A DNA stretch of 64,000 bases from contig NW_020312817.1 of NCBI RefSeq assembly GCF_003265705.1, positions 53,193,794-53,257,793 of the forward strand. Reading direction: 5' to 3'. A program made the translations under genes and the position numbers. This document shows, piece after piece, positions 52,001 through 59,530 of this stretch; position 1 is the first letter of the stretch; every line of letters starts with the position of its first letter. The notes beneath the pieces were generated by a model. It was given only the letters and a program-made list of their open reading frames with translations. It did not search any database and was not told the DNA's origin. Origin of the DNA: Callorhinus ursinus. Taxonomy: Eukaryota; Chordata; Mammalia; Carnivora; Otariidae.

Positions 52001-53306
52001 TCATATTGTGATAGCTATTATCACATTATTGTAGTTATTTCTGTGCACACCTTACCCATCGAGCATCCATGGACTCGCTGGACTAGGTTTTATAATCCAT
52101 GTCTCCTCCAACTCTCTGCCTTACATTGGTCCCCATATAACAGACATTGACAAGAACCAGTTGTCAAATGTCTCCTGACTTTTGAGAATTATGAATGCAA
52201 TGTGGTCCACATTCTGAATTATGGTATTCTTGCTATATACCAAAGAAATAGGAAAACATGAAAAAAAGAGTGGGCCAAGCACACTTTCCATCTTATTTAT
52301 GAAAAAGGGAAAATGAGGGGAAGGACATATCGATTCAGAACAATGTTCCACTCAGAGGTGGGCAGCAGGACAGCACAGGCACTTAAACTCCAGCTCTGGA
52401 GTCACGCTGCCTCGGTCTGACTGCCTGGAATTGCCTAGAATCCTGAGTTTAACACCTACTATCTCTGAGATGTGGGGCAAGTTAGCTAACCTCCCTAAAT
52501 CTCAACTTCGCAGCAGTAAAACAGGCTGTTGTCTGTTATTGTTCTTGTCGTATGTGCTGCTAGTAACACTGGGGCTAAGTAAAACAAGCTCTTCGGGGGG
52601 AGAAAAACTGGGAAATAAGGCTTCATGATCAAATGTTTTTAACCAAATCACAAGAAGATTATAAATAGCAGCTATGAACCAAGGGCACTTCTCTGGCCAA
52701 ACATCCACCCAGGCAAGGGCGGCCAGAGCACGCCCATGTGCTGAGTGTGACTCATGGCTCAGTTCCACTTATTATGTGATTTCACTTCTCTGGGTCTCAG
52801 TTTCACATCCATGAGATGGGCTGAAAATAACAAGTGCAGTCGCTGCTTTCACTGCATTGTTGCGCTGTTGTGTACATACCCATCGAAATAATTGTGAAAG
52901 TGCTTTGTAAACCCTATGGCACCAAACACATACAGCACTAACTGGACAACAGATACATTTCTAAAGTTTACATTTAGATTTGTAACGTTCTCATGCAAAA
53001 CAGATTTAAGTGGGGAAATCCAGAACGAGTGCATTAAATGTTAATTCTGTAAGAAAAGTAACGAATACCCTCCCATCTAATCTGTCTTAAAAGCCAACTT
53101 GTTCCCACTGTATTTTCTTAGAGACCTGCTCATTTTTTGCCAGTGGGCCCAGCACCCTCTGTGTGACTCTGTGATGCACAACACCTAAGGGCGTGTTTCC
53201 GTCCAGTGGGACACTTACCAAGCCCCTTCATGGCCTTCCTCAGGGTCTGGGCATCTTCAGTGGCACTGAATCCTGAAGCAGCTTTGATGGTGCCTCCTTT
53301 GGCTGC
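28038..53306 (-). CDS. ANXA4: ANXA4, annexin A4 (all coding exons except the start-codon exon)
   Basis: Calcium-dependent phospholipid-binding protein with four annexin repeats, acting at the cytosolic face of membranes. The minus-strand coding sequence is join(53219..53306, 49285..49379, 47106..47219, 46190..46280, 44556..44635, 42761..42817, 37774..37867, 34922..35017, 34307..34365, 33224..33346, 28038..28097), 957 nt or 318 residues plus stop. Human ANXA4 has 321 residues, so only a three-residue leader is absent. Type II calcium-site loops are visible as [23 protein letters not shown] and MKGLGTDD, with acidic capping residues in SELSG, RSDTS, SETSG and GDTSG. The C-terminus is LCGGDD. 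Identification as A4 rather than A3, A5 or A8 rests on near-identity throughout. All introns are GT-AG and phases match. The exon with the ATG was not found in 53307-64000 and probably lies to the right. Confidence 0.96.
28839..29041 (+). mobile_element. CAN SINE, first of a tandem pair
   Basis: Older subtype (AAGTGTCCGACTCTTGATTT) with A tail at about 29025-29038. The target duplication AGAGGGAATCTC lies before it at 28827 but after the second copy. Confidence 0.94.
29044..29220 (+). mobile_element. CAN SINE, second of a tandem pair
   Basis: Inserted into the A tail of the preceding copy; no separate target duplication is visible between the two. Ends AAATAAATAAATAAATAAAA. Confidence 0.94.
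29694..29749 (+). repeat. 28-bp tandem duplication
   Basis: A 28-base unit beginning ATTTTGTCTTACTTCTGTCA occurs twice back to back without mismatch, immediately before the SINE at 29750. Confidence 0.9.
29750..29926 (-). mobile_element. CAN SINE (antisense)
   Basis: T run and AAAGATTTTATTTATTTATT, ending with a diverged head. GTCATTTTTTC flanks both sides. Confidence 0.92.
30037..30092 (+). repeat. AT-rich simple repeat
   Basis: Runs of TATATA with TTTATATA and ATAAATATA variants, self-complementary. Confidence 0.85.
30312..30515 (+). mobile_element. CAN SINE
   Basis: Head AGGTGCCTGGGTGGCTCATT, arctoid-type CT region with TGTGTTCCCTCTCTCACTG, and A-rich tail. Confidence 0.94.
30565..30759 (+). 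mobile_element. CAN SINE
   Basis: Target duplication CAATATTTAG at 30555 and 30760. Complete. Confidence 0.95.
30780..31810 (-). mobile_element. Old L1 3' part, antisense on plus strand
   Basis: Reads antisense, with hallmark phrases such as GTGTGCTTATTGGCCATTTG and TTTTGAGTATACAGCAGTGA. It continues beyond the SINE at 31848-32076 into about 32080-32450. Old L1ME/L1MC-type relic inside the ANXA4 intron. Confidence 0.7.
31848..32076 (+). mobile_element. CAN SINE inside antisense L1
   Basis: Target duplication AAACATTTATT at 31837 and 32077. The CT tract is expanded. Confidence 0.93.
32077..32450 (-). mobile_element. Continuation of the old antisense L1
   Basis: Follows the SINE target duplication and keeps the antisense L1 ORF2 character (CAGTTTACAGTCCTGCCATA and downstream AT-rich text). 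Confidence 0.5.
33224..33346 (-). CDS. ANXA4: ANXA4 exon, residues 262-302
   Basis: 123 nt, 41 codons. Encodes [20 protein letters not shown] and [20 protein letters not shown] plus Lys, the core of repeat 4. Acceptor CCTTAG, donor GTAGGT. Confidence 0.96.
33900..34160 (+). repeat. MIR relic
   Basis: GAAGCCAGACTGCCAGTGTT, CTCAACTGTAAAATGGGGGT and AAGTACTCAATAAATATTAC in MIR order, in the ANXA4 intron. Confidence 0.65.
34307..34365 (-). CDS. ANXA4: ANXA4 exon, residues 242-261
   Basis: 59 nt. Encodes [19 protein letters not shown] after a split Val, leading into repeat 4. Acceptor TCAACAG, donor GTAAAT. Confidence 0.95.
34922..35017 (-). CDS. ANXA4: ANXA4 exon, residues 210-242
   Basis: 96 nt. 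Encodes [20 protein letters not shown] then [11 protein letters not shown], the second half of repeat 3. Acceptor TTTGTAG, donor GTAAGC. Confidence 0.95.
   Translation of the reverse strand, partial: CLMNTKGYHRRILSRVLNLKHLVVLKILCWP
36095..36450 (+). repeat. MIR relic split by a SINE
   Basis: CTCCACTGTAAAATGGGGGA before and GCACTGCACCTAGAAGATAA after the SINE at 36225-36407. Confidence 0.5.
36225..36407 (+). mobile_element. CAN SINE inside a MIR
   Basis: Target duplication TAATATGCTTAGCACTG (about 36208 and 36409); splits the end of a MIR-like element. Confidence 0.95.
37403..37600 (+). mobile_element. CAN SINE downstream of an ANXA4 exon
   Basis: Head GGCACCTGGGTGGCTCAGTC, tail AAATCTTTAAAAAAAG. 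Antisense to ANXA4, ending about 170 bp from the donor of the exon at 37774-37867. Confidence 0.94.
37774..37867 (-). CDS. ANXA4: ANXA4 exon, residues 179-210
   Basis: 94 nt. Encodes [20 protein letters not shown] and [11 protein letters not shown], the repeat 3 calcium loop in its WGTDE variant. Acceptor GCTTCAG, donor GTAAGG. SINEs antisense to the gene sit within 200 bp on both sides. Confidence 0.95.
38057..38225 (+). mobile_element. CAN SINE upstream of an ANXA4 exon
   Basis: ACTAATGGGA occurs on both sides. Antisense to ANXA4, about 190 bp from the acceptor of the exon at 37774-37867. The tail is C-rich (CCCCGCCCCCCAAAAAAG), which is unusual. Confidence 0.92.
38290..38404 (-). mobile_element. 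Short CAN SINE (antisense)
   Basis: Compact subtype with AAGTAGTCTCTACACCCAAC and head GAGCCAGCCAGGTGCCCC. Confidence 0.88.
38494..38686 (-). mobile_element. CAN SINE (antisense)
   Basis: TATTTACATTTT flanks on both sides (38482 and 38687). Complete. Confidence 0.94.
39123..39320 (+). mobile_element. CAN SINE
   Basis: Head GGGGTGCCTGGGTGACTCAG, tail AAATAAATAAATAAAATC. Directly precedes an L1 relic. Confidence 0.94.
39338..40010 (+). mobile_element. Old L1 3'-end fragment
   Basis: Recognisable L1 ORF2-end and 3' UTR text, including GTGTTGGCGAGGATGTAGAG, CACAATAACCAAAAGG and AAATAAGCCAGTTAGACAAA. Highly diverged. It starts next to the SINE at 39123-39320. Confidence 0.7.
41450..41640 (+). 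repeat. MIR relic
   Basis: GACAGACCTGGATTCTAAGA, TCAGTTTCTTAATCTCTAAG and AATGCCTGGCACCTAGGAGA. Confidence 0.55.
42000..42250 (+). repeat. MIR relic, well preserved
   Basis: GGTTAAGAGTACAGGGTCTA, CAATTTCCTCATCCATAAAA and AACAGTGTTTGGTACCTGGT follow the MIR consensus closely. Confidence 0.7.
42761..42817 (-). CDS. ANXA4: ANXA4 exon, residues 160-178
   Basis: 57 nt, 19 codons: [19 protein letters not shown], the linker between repeats 2 and 3. Acceptor TTCTCAG, donor GTTAGT, a slightly unusual donor that still has GT. Confidence 0.94.
43765..44370 (+). repeat. L2-type LINE relic
   Basis: CCCAAACCTTCAGTGGCTCC and TATCTGGCATGTAGTAGGTA match the L2 3' region order. Confidence 0.55.
44556..44635 (-). 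CDS. ANXA4: ANXA4 exon, residues 133-159
   Basis: 80 nt. Encodes [20 protein letters not shown] and LVSLSA, the second half of repeat 2 with its acidic cap in RSDTS. Acceptor TTGCCAG, donor GTGAGT. Confidence 0.95.
44858..45077 (+). mobile_element. CAN SINE
   Basis: Target duplication CATGAGAGGTCGAG / CATGGGAGGTCGAG at 44844 and 45078; long A-rich tail. Confidence 0.95.
45430..45730 (-). mobile_element. Old antisense L1-like fragment
   Basis: ACATAATACTCCACGGTGTG and ATTTATAGCTGTATGAACAA are typical antisense L1 3' phrases. Diverged. Confidence 0.45.
46190..46280 (-). CDS. ANXA4: ANXA4 exon, residues 103-133
   Basis: 91 nt. Encodes [20 protein letters not shown] and [10 protein letters not shown], the calcium loop of repeat 2. 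Acceptor TGTGTAG, donor GTATGT. The residue after TYQ is Leu, where the human protein as remembered has Gln. Confidence 0.95.
47106..47219 (-). CDS. ANXA4: ANXA4 exon, residues 65-102
   Basis: 114 nt, 38 whole codons. Encodes [20 protein letters not shown], then the repeat 1/2 linker and QELRRAMK of repeat 2. Acceptor TTTGCAG, donor GTGTGT. Confidence 0.95.
47268..47880. mobile_element. Possible hAT-type DNA transposon relic
   Basis: Begins CAGCCGCTCTCAAAGTGTGG, like the hAT terminal repeat and adjoining sequence, and ends with AAAGTTTGTAGACTCTGACT. Terminal repeats are too diverged to name a family. Confidence 0.4.
48069..48266 (-). mobile_element. CAN SINE (antisense)
   Basis: ATGATTATTT on both sides; complete young copy. 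Confidence 0.95.
48686..48695. other. Assembly gap (10 N)
   Basis: Ten N characters inside the ANXA4 intron between the exons at 47106-47219 and 49285-49379. A short fixed-size run usually marks a join of unknown length, so the surrounding intron length is unsure. Confidence 0.95.
49285..49379 (-). CDS. ANXA4: ANXA4 exon, residues 33-64
   Basis: 95 nt. Encodes [20 protein letters not shown] and [12 protein letters not shown], the repeat 1 calcium loop and following helices. Acceptor CCGCCAG, donor GTAGGC. Confidence 0.95.
49550..49710 (+). repeat. MIR relic
   Basis: TCTGAGCGTCAGCTTCCTTA and later GCACAATGCCCCGCCGTGAC fit a diverged MIR. Confidence 0.45.
49812..50003 (-). mobile_element. CAN SINE (antisense)
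   Basis: CTCATTTTT on both sides; antisense head GAGCCACCCAGGCGCCCC. Confidence 0.94.
50122..50218 (-). mobile_element. L1 3' terminal fragment, antisense
   Basis: GTTAGTTTCAGGTGTACAAT and ATAGTGATTCACCACTTCTG are the complement of the L1 3' end also seen in sense at about 58270-58330. Followed directly by a SINE. Confidence 0.6.
50221..50427 (-). mobile_element. CAN SINE (antisense)
   Basis: Long T run; ACCTGCAG on both sides. Sits beside an L1 3' terminal fragment. Confidence 0.94.
51200..52060 (+). repeat. L2-type LINE relic
   Basis: CTCCTAATTGGTCTTTCCAA, AGGACCCCTCCCCTGCTCAG and CATGCCTTTGCTCATGCTAT follow the L2 3' consensus. Confidence 0.55.
52385..52560 (+). repeat. MIR relic
   Basis: CTCTGGAGTCACGCTGCCTC, GGGGCAAGTTAGCTAACCTC and CAGCAGTAAAACAGGCTGTT are MIR core features. 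Confidence 0.5.
53219..53306 (-). CDS. ANXA4: ANXA4 exon, residues 4-33 (first coding exon in window)
   Basis: 88 nt after a GCCCAG acceptor. Encodes [19 protein letters not shown] then [10 protein letters not shown], the short N-terminal tail and first helix of repeat 1. Donor GTAAGT. It carries no initiator Met, matching human ANXA4 where the ATG is in the preceding exon. Confidence 0.94.
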
Positions 53307-53344
53307 CTGGGCACACAGAGAAAGATGTGACTGAGTGGCATCAT

Positions 53345-53830
53345 CTCCTTCAGCACGCACCTGCTGAGCATCTACCATGGGCCAAACACTATTCCTGGTG
53401 CTGGGGATACGGCAGTGAGCATGAGAGATGAGGCTCTTGCTCCCATGGAGCTGATGCTCTAGTTCAGGAGGAGGCAGACTGTAAATAAGCCAACAAATGA
53501 ATATATACATGGTGTCCAGTGGTGGGAAATGCTAAGGAGCAGATAGAGAGGTCCCAGAGGGGCTGCTCTGGGTGGTGACATTTAGGCTGAGATCTGAATG
53601 ACATGAAGCAGCTGGCCATGCAAAGATAGGGGGTTTCGGGGTCGTGGTGGTGGTGGTGGTGGTGGTGGTGGTGGTGGTGGTGGTGGTGTTATAAGCAGAG
53701 GAAACAGCCAAGGCAAAGGCCCCAAGGCTGGAACTAAAGGAGCAGAAGAGAGGCCAGTGTGGCCCAAGTTGGTGTGGGCAAGGAGGACAGTGGTCAGCTA
53801 AGTTCCACTACCACCTGTGCAGTAATCTTG
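53345..53830 (-). repeat. L2-type LINE relic (antisense), left part
   Basis: Antisense L2 phrases: GCTGGGGATACGGCAGTGAG, GCTCTTGCTCCCATGGAGCT, AGAGAGGCCAGTGTGGCCCA. It holds the GGT microsatellite. Confidence 0.5.
53644..53688 (+). repeat. (GGT)n microsatellite
   Basis: About 15 uninterrupted TGG units in an ANXA4 intron. G-rich on the plus strand, C-rich on the transcribed RNA sense strand. Confidence 0.95.
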
Positions 53831-54489
53831 TTCCCCCACCCCCACCCCTGTGAAAGGAACATATCAAACCTGAATCCAATCAGGCCCCTAGAGCCAAATA
53901 GCAAGTTACAGATACTAGAAGAGGGAAATGTCAACCCATAGCACAGGGTTGTAATCAGCAAAATCCAGACTGTGAGAAACACTATTTGATGAATGATCTA
54001 GGTTTATCAACAAATCAACTGCAAAGAGAGTAAGAAAAGGGGGGGGGGGAGAATACTAGCTTAAAAGAGATTTAAAAAGGCATATCAATAATCATAATTT
54101 GGATCCTAAATCAACACTAAAAAAAAATGAGTTATGAGACAACTGGAAATCTGAACACTGACTTGATATTTGATGACATTAAGAAACTAGCATTAACATT
54201 TTTAGGTATGATAATGGTACGGTGGTTATATTTTATTTTTGAGAGTTTTAATCTCATATAGATTGAAAGGGTTTACAGATGAGAGGATAAGACGTCTGGA
54301 ATTTGCTTCAAAATAACACAGGTCAGGGGAAGTAAGTGGAGATAAAGAAGAAACAAGACTGACCATGAGTTAAGAAAAGAATTATTGGTAGGCACACAGG
54401 GGTTCTTTTTAATACTCAGTCTACTACTTTCCTATGTTTTACACTTTTCCATAATAAAAGTTTCAAAAATGAAAAAGGGAGAAGGAAAA
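53831..54489 (+). repeat. Old L1 3' UTR-like insertion in L2
   Basis: TACAGATACTAGAAGAGGGA, GCTTCAAAATAACACAGGTC and TTCCATAATAAAAGTTTCAA resemble an old L1 3' UTR. It interrupts the antisense L2 text. The class is not certain. Confidence 0.4.
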
Positions 54490-55070
54490 TCAGAGATCTG
54501 GGCTGGGGCCAGAACAAGGCAGCCCGCACTGGGGTAAGGGGTTTATTGTCTGTCCTATGTGCAGTGGGAAGCCACTGGCAGGTTTTAAGCAAGGGGATGA
54601 AGGGGTATGATCTGATTTACATGTTAAAAAAGATCTCTCAGGCTGCTGAAGGGAGAGGCAGAGACCAGTTAGGAATCTGGAGCAAGCCCCATAGACATGA
54701 TGCTAGATAAGGGTGAAAGATTTGAAAGGGGAAGAAACAGGCAGACTCAGCACATATTTTGGAGCAAAGGCGACAGAACTTGCTGATGGATGGATGTGGG
54801 AGGTGAGGAAAGAAAAGAATCAAGTGTAACTCTAAATCTTTCCCCTGAGCAGCCGAGTGCAGAGTGGTATCATTTACCCAAATGGGGAAAACTAGAGACC
54901 TACCAGATTTGGCATCGGGGGTGGAAGGCAGGGGGAGTGGGATTTAGAAGTTCTATTTTCAAAACGTTAAGCTTGGGATGTCCATTAAACACTCAAGTGG
55001 AGTTGTAAAAAGCACAGCTGGTTATAAAATATAAGCAGAAATCAAATCGAGACACATCAGCATGTGGATG
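54490..55070 (-). repeat. L2-type relic (antisense), right part
   Basis: GTGGGAAGCCACTGGCAGGT, TGATCTGATTTACATGTTAA and GAACTTGCTGATGGATGGAT follow the same ancient consensus as 53345-53830. The piece between them looks like a later insertion. Confidence 0.45.
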
Positions 55071-55201
55071 GTATTGGATGAAATGACCTAGGGAGGAAGC
55101 GATTTCAACAACAGGGGTCCTAGGACAAGCCTGGGCCTCTCCGGTAGTAGAAGTCAAGCAGAGGAGAGCCTAGAAAGGATGATCAAGAAAGATCGGTCCT
55201 T

Positions 55202-55380
55202 GGGGCGCCTGGGTGGCTCAGTCGGTTAAGAGTCTGCCTCTGGCTCAGGTCCTGATCCCAGGGTCCTGGGACTGAGCTCCACATGGGCTCCCTGCTCAGT
55301 GGGGAGCCTGCTTCTCCCTCTCCCTCTGCCCCTCCCTGTGCTTGTGCTCTCTTGTGCTCTCTCTCTCTCAAATAAATAAA
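55202..55380 (+). mobile_element. CAN SINE with GGAA-repeat tail
   Basis: Complete head and CT region; the tail leads into a (GGAA)n microsatellite at about 55381-55411. Confidence 0.94.
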
Positions 55381-55411
55381 AGGAAGGAAGGAAGGAAGGA
55401 AGGAAGGAAGG
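55381..55411 (+). repeat. (GGAA)n microsatellite
   Basis: About eight GGAA units grown from the A-rich tail of the SINE at 55202-55380. Confidence 0.9.
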
Positions 55412-56614
55412 ATCCTTGAAGTAAAAGGAAAACCGGGATAGCATGTTGTCCAGAGGCTGAGGAAGGAGCGAGGGGTCAGTGTGTGCCAAGGGTAGTGGAA
55501 GAGGAGGACACCAAAGGAATGGTCAGATTTGGCAACACGGAGGTTCCTGGTGACCCTGACAAGACCTTTTACAGTAGACTGGAGGAGACTGAAGCCTGAT
55601 TGAGTGGGCAGAGGGGAAAATGGAAAGTCATGAGGAGGAGAGAGCCACCCTGGACAACAGAGATGATGACTAGCATCACTAGAAATGATCAAATGCCTTA
55701 AAGTAAGAGGTACTCTGATGTTACAAGGGATTAAAAGTTAGTGAACCTGAGGTGAAAGACCTGTACTCTGAAAACTATAAAACACTGATAAAAGAAATTG
55801 AAGATGACACAAACAAATGGAAAGATATTCCATGTTCATGGGTTGGGAGAACAAATATTGTTAAAATGTCCATACTACCCAAAGCAATCTACAGATTTAA
55901 TGTAATCCCTATCAAAATACCAACAGCATTTTTCACAGAACTAGAAAAAAGTAACAGTAGAATTTGTATGAAACCACAAAAGATCCTGAATAGCCAGAGC
56001 AATCCGAAAAAAAACAAAACTGGAGGTATCACCATCCCAGATTTCAAGATATACTATAAGCTGTAGTAATCAAAACAATATGGTACTGGCACAAAAATAG
56101 ACACACAGACCAATGGAACAGAATAGAGAGCCCAGAAATAACCCCATGATTATACAGGCAATTGATCTTCAAGAAAGGAGGCAAGAATACACAATAGGAG
56201 AAAGTCTCTTCAACAAATGGTGTTGGGAAAACTAGACAGCTACATGCAAAAGAATGAAACTGGACCACTTTCCTACACCATACACAAAAATAAACTCAAA
56301 ATGGGATTTTGAGTTTATTTTTTGAGTTTATTTAAAGACCTAAATGTGAGACCTGAAACCATAAAATTCCTAGAAGAAACCATAGGCAGTAATCTCTTTG
56401 ACATCAGAGGTAGAAACATTTTTCTAGATATGTCTCCAAAGGCAAGAGAAACAAAAGCAAAATTAAACTACTGGGACTACACCAAAATGAAAAGCTTTTG
56501 CACAGTGCAGGGAACCATCAACAAAACAAAGAGACAACCCACCGAATGGGAGAAGATATTTCCAAATGATATATCCGATAAGGGGTTAATATCCAGAATA
56601 TATACGTAATTTAT

Positions 56615-57254
56615 TGTAGAGAGCAAAATGGAGTCCCTCATTTCAAGCAGGAGCCTGGGTCAAGCAATGACGCAAGCAGTTAAGGTACTGCAGCTAGGAG
56701 ATATGGCGGGGACCAGCGTCAGCTGACACTCCAGAACTGATAAGGAGCAGAACCAGAGGAGGTCTGCGGGGACCCAAAACCGATTAAATCCCTTTAAAAA
56801 GGGAAGGATTTTGGCAGCAAACTGTCAGACTCTTCAGACATGACCCCTCTATGTCTGACCACTTAAAAAAGGCAACTGCCACCAAAGGTTCTGCTGGATT
56901 GATCTTCGAACAGAACCGCGATCCTTCACTGCTTGAACATCAGAAGCAGTAGTGCCGAGAGCTGACCCGGACCAGACCAAGGCCTTATCTCAACTGCGGG
57001 CCCACAGACTGACTTCACGTTTGGTTCCTTAACTTCCTGCACCCTTCTGTGAGCTTGTTTGTTGTGTGGCTTGTCTTCTGTCCTGCCTTGTGTGCTGTAT
57101 AAGAAGCCAAGTTTAATCACATGTGAATTGTCATTGGGTTTGGAATCCTGAACCCGCTTTATAATTGTGATTTGACTTTGCTTTAGGATTGAATAAAGCT
57201 GACATTGTGGAAAGACACAACTCATGTATGCGCCTTCATAGCGTGCTCATGACA
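56615..57254 (+). mobile_element. Solo endogenous retrovirus LTR (class I-like)
   Basis: A 640-bp block interrupting the L1, beginning TGTAGAG and ending ATGACA. It has a TATAAG box near 57096 and an AATAAA signal at about 57191, the order expected for U3-R-U5. ATTTA is present on both sides of the insertion, close to the exact ends. There is no internal retroviral region, so it is a solo LTR left by recombination. The family name is not known to me. Confidence 0.75.
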
Positions 57255-57798
57255 TTTACACAAACTCAACATCAAAAAAACAAATAATCTAAAAATGGGC
57301 AGAAGACATGAATAGAGATTCTTCCAAGAAGACATACTGATGGCCAATGGACACAAGAAAAGATGCTCAACATCACTCATCACTAGGGAAAGGCAAATCA
57401 AAACCACAATGAGGTATCACCTCACACCTGTCAGAATGGCTAAGATCAAAAACAAGAAACAACAAGTGCTGGCAAGGATGTGGAATAAAAAGGAACCCTT
57501 GTTGCTGCTGGCAGGAATGCAAACTGGTGCAGCCACTGTGGAAGACAGTATGGAGGTTCTTCAAAAAAGTAAAAACAGAACTACCGTATGATTCAGTAAT
57601 TCGACTACTGGGTATTCCAAAGAAAGCAAAAACACTAACTCAAAAGGATATATGCACCCATATTTTTATTGCAACATTATTTACAATAGCCAAAATATGG
57701 AATCAACCCAAGTGTTCGTCCATATAGATGAATGGATAAAGAGGATGTGGTAGATATAATACAATGGAATATTACTCAGCCATAAAAAAAAGAATGAA

Positions 57799-58006
57799 GG
57801 GCACCTGGGTGGCTCAGTTGGCTAAGCGTCTGCCTTCAGCTCAGGTCATGACCCCAGGGTCCTGGGATCGAGTCCCACATCAGGCTTCCTGCTCAGAGGG
57901 GAGTCTGCTTCTCCCTCTCCCTCTGCTCCTCCCCCCTCCACTTGTGCTCAGTCTCTCTCTCTCTGAAATAAATAAATAACTTTAAAAAGAAATGAGTAAA
58001 AAATGT
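57799..58006 (+). mobile_element. CAN SINE inside L1
   Basis: Target duplication AAAAAGAATGAA at 57787 and 58007; interrupts the L1 3' part. Confidence 0.95.
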
Positions 58007-58616
58007 AAAAAGAATGAAATCTTGCCATTTGCAGCAACATGGATAGATCTATAGAGTATTATGCTAAATGGAATAAGTCAGTCAGAGAAAGACAAACACC
58101 ATATGATGTCGCTCATATGTGGAATTTAAGAAATAAAGCAAATGAACAAAGAAAAAGAGGACAAACAGAAAAACAGACTTTTAACTACAGTGAACAAACT
58201 GATGGTTACCAAAGGGGAGGGGGCAGGGATGTGGAAATAGGTGATTGGGATTGAGAGTACTATTATGATGAGCGCTGAGCCATGTAAAGAGTTGTTGAAT
58301 CACTATATTGTACACCAGAAACTAATGTAACACTGTATGTCAATGACACTGGAATTTTAAAAACTAATAAATAAAAATTTAAGATGAGTGAACCTGATCC
58401 TGTCAAAATAAAAATCAAAAATTAAAAACAACAGCAAGCAAAACTGAGGCCAGTGACCAGTAGGGACCACCGCCGTTGTATTATGATTTAGAGATAATTT
58501 ACTGATTAAGATCAAGGTGCCCTGAATGTCTTGAATATATTTACTGATTTATTAATACGTGATTTATGTTGTGGGAGGTAGTGTAGACAAACACATATAA
58601 TGCAATATGAAAAATC

Positions 58617-58790
58617 AGACTCCTGGGTGGCTCAGTCAGTTAAGCGTCTGCCTTTGGCTCAGATCATGATCTCAGGATCCTGGGATTGAATCCCCCATTG
58701 GGCTCCTTGCTCAGCGGCAAGTCTGCTTCTCCCTCTCCCTCTGTGATCTCTCTCACTTTTGCTCTCTCTCAAATATATAAATAAAATCAA
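58617..58790 (+). mobile_element. CAN SINE (head slightly truncated)
   Basis: Starts at CTCCTGGGTGGCTCAGTCAG, missing the usual GGGGCGC. Directly followed by another copy. Confidence 0.92.
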
Positions 58791-58797
58791 ATAAATA

Positions 58798-58990
58798 GGG
58801 GTGCCTGGGTGGCTCAGTCGGTTAGGTGGCCTGCTCTTGATTTCAGCTCAGGTCATGATCTCAGGGTTCTGGGATCAAACCCCATGTCGGGGTCCAGGTC
58901 TACCTAAGGATTCTCTCTCTCCCTCTCCCTTTGCCCCTCCCCTGTTCTCTCTCCCAAATAAATAAATAAATCTTTAAAAATAAATAAATA
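58798..58990 (+). mobile_element. CAN SINE
   Basis: Older subtype (GGCCTGCTCTTGATTTCAGC) next to the copy at 58617. Confidence 0.93.
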
Positions 58991-59330
58991 TGTAAATAAG
59001 TAGATGGGGAAATTCAGTGACAGGGCATAAAACACAGAAAACTAAGGTAAAGCTAGGGGGGTGGGAAGGAAACCAAAATGCAGACCTTAAGAGCCTATAC
59101 AGTTATTAGAGGGAAGCCACAGATTTCTCTGCCTAGAAGCCAAAGCAAGAGGGAACTGTAATCAGTAATGAGAGATTCACTGTGTCTGTAAGAGGAAAAG
59201 AGACCAGTTGCCCCAGAACTGCCCTGCTTTTCTTTGTACTGAGATTACAGAGAGGCAATCTGCATTACTAGAGCTCTTCTGGGCTCCTTGATTTAGCAGT
59301 AGAGGGTAGAATCAAACTAGCTTTGGGTTT

Positions 59331-59530
59331 TTGTTTTGTTTTTTAGAGAGGAGGGGGGAGAGAGAGAGAAGAGAGGGTAGGAGCAGAGGGAACAAGAGAG
59401 AGAGTCCCAAGCAGTCTCCATGCCCCAGCCTGGAGCCTGACACGGGGCGTGATCTCATGACCCTGAGATCATGACCTGAGCTGAAATCAAGAGTTGGGAT
59501 GCCTAACCGACAGAGCCACCCAGGCGCCCC
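59331..59530 (-). mobile_element. CAN SINE (antisense)
   Basis: ACTAGCTTTG on both sides; the usual AAAGATTTTATTTATT module is missing. Confidence 0.9.

Larger units (their letters stand above)
55751..58386 (+). mobile_element. 5'-truncated L1 carrying an LTR and a SINE insertion
   Basis: Sense-strand L1 ORF2 3' part and 3' UTR. Frames at 55752-56066 and 56322-56609 show degraded reverse-transcriptase C-terminal text such as [20 protein letters not shown]. It is bounded by an 11-bp target-site duplication AGTGAACCTGA (55740-55750 and 58387-58397), so it inserted already 5'-truncated. It is split by the LTR at 56615-57254 and the SINE at 57799-58006. Stops and indels show it is dead. Confidence 0.9.

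Noticed and set aside
55226..55692. Minus-strand open frames of 87 and 169 codons
   Set aside because: They are largely SINE and (GGAA)n translation, with no family resemblance.
55752..56609. Open frames resembling a coding gene with reverse-transcriptase-like text
   Set aside because: They are decayed L1 ORF2 pieces inside a dated insertion, not a host gene.
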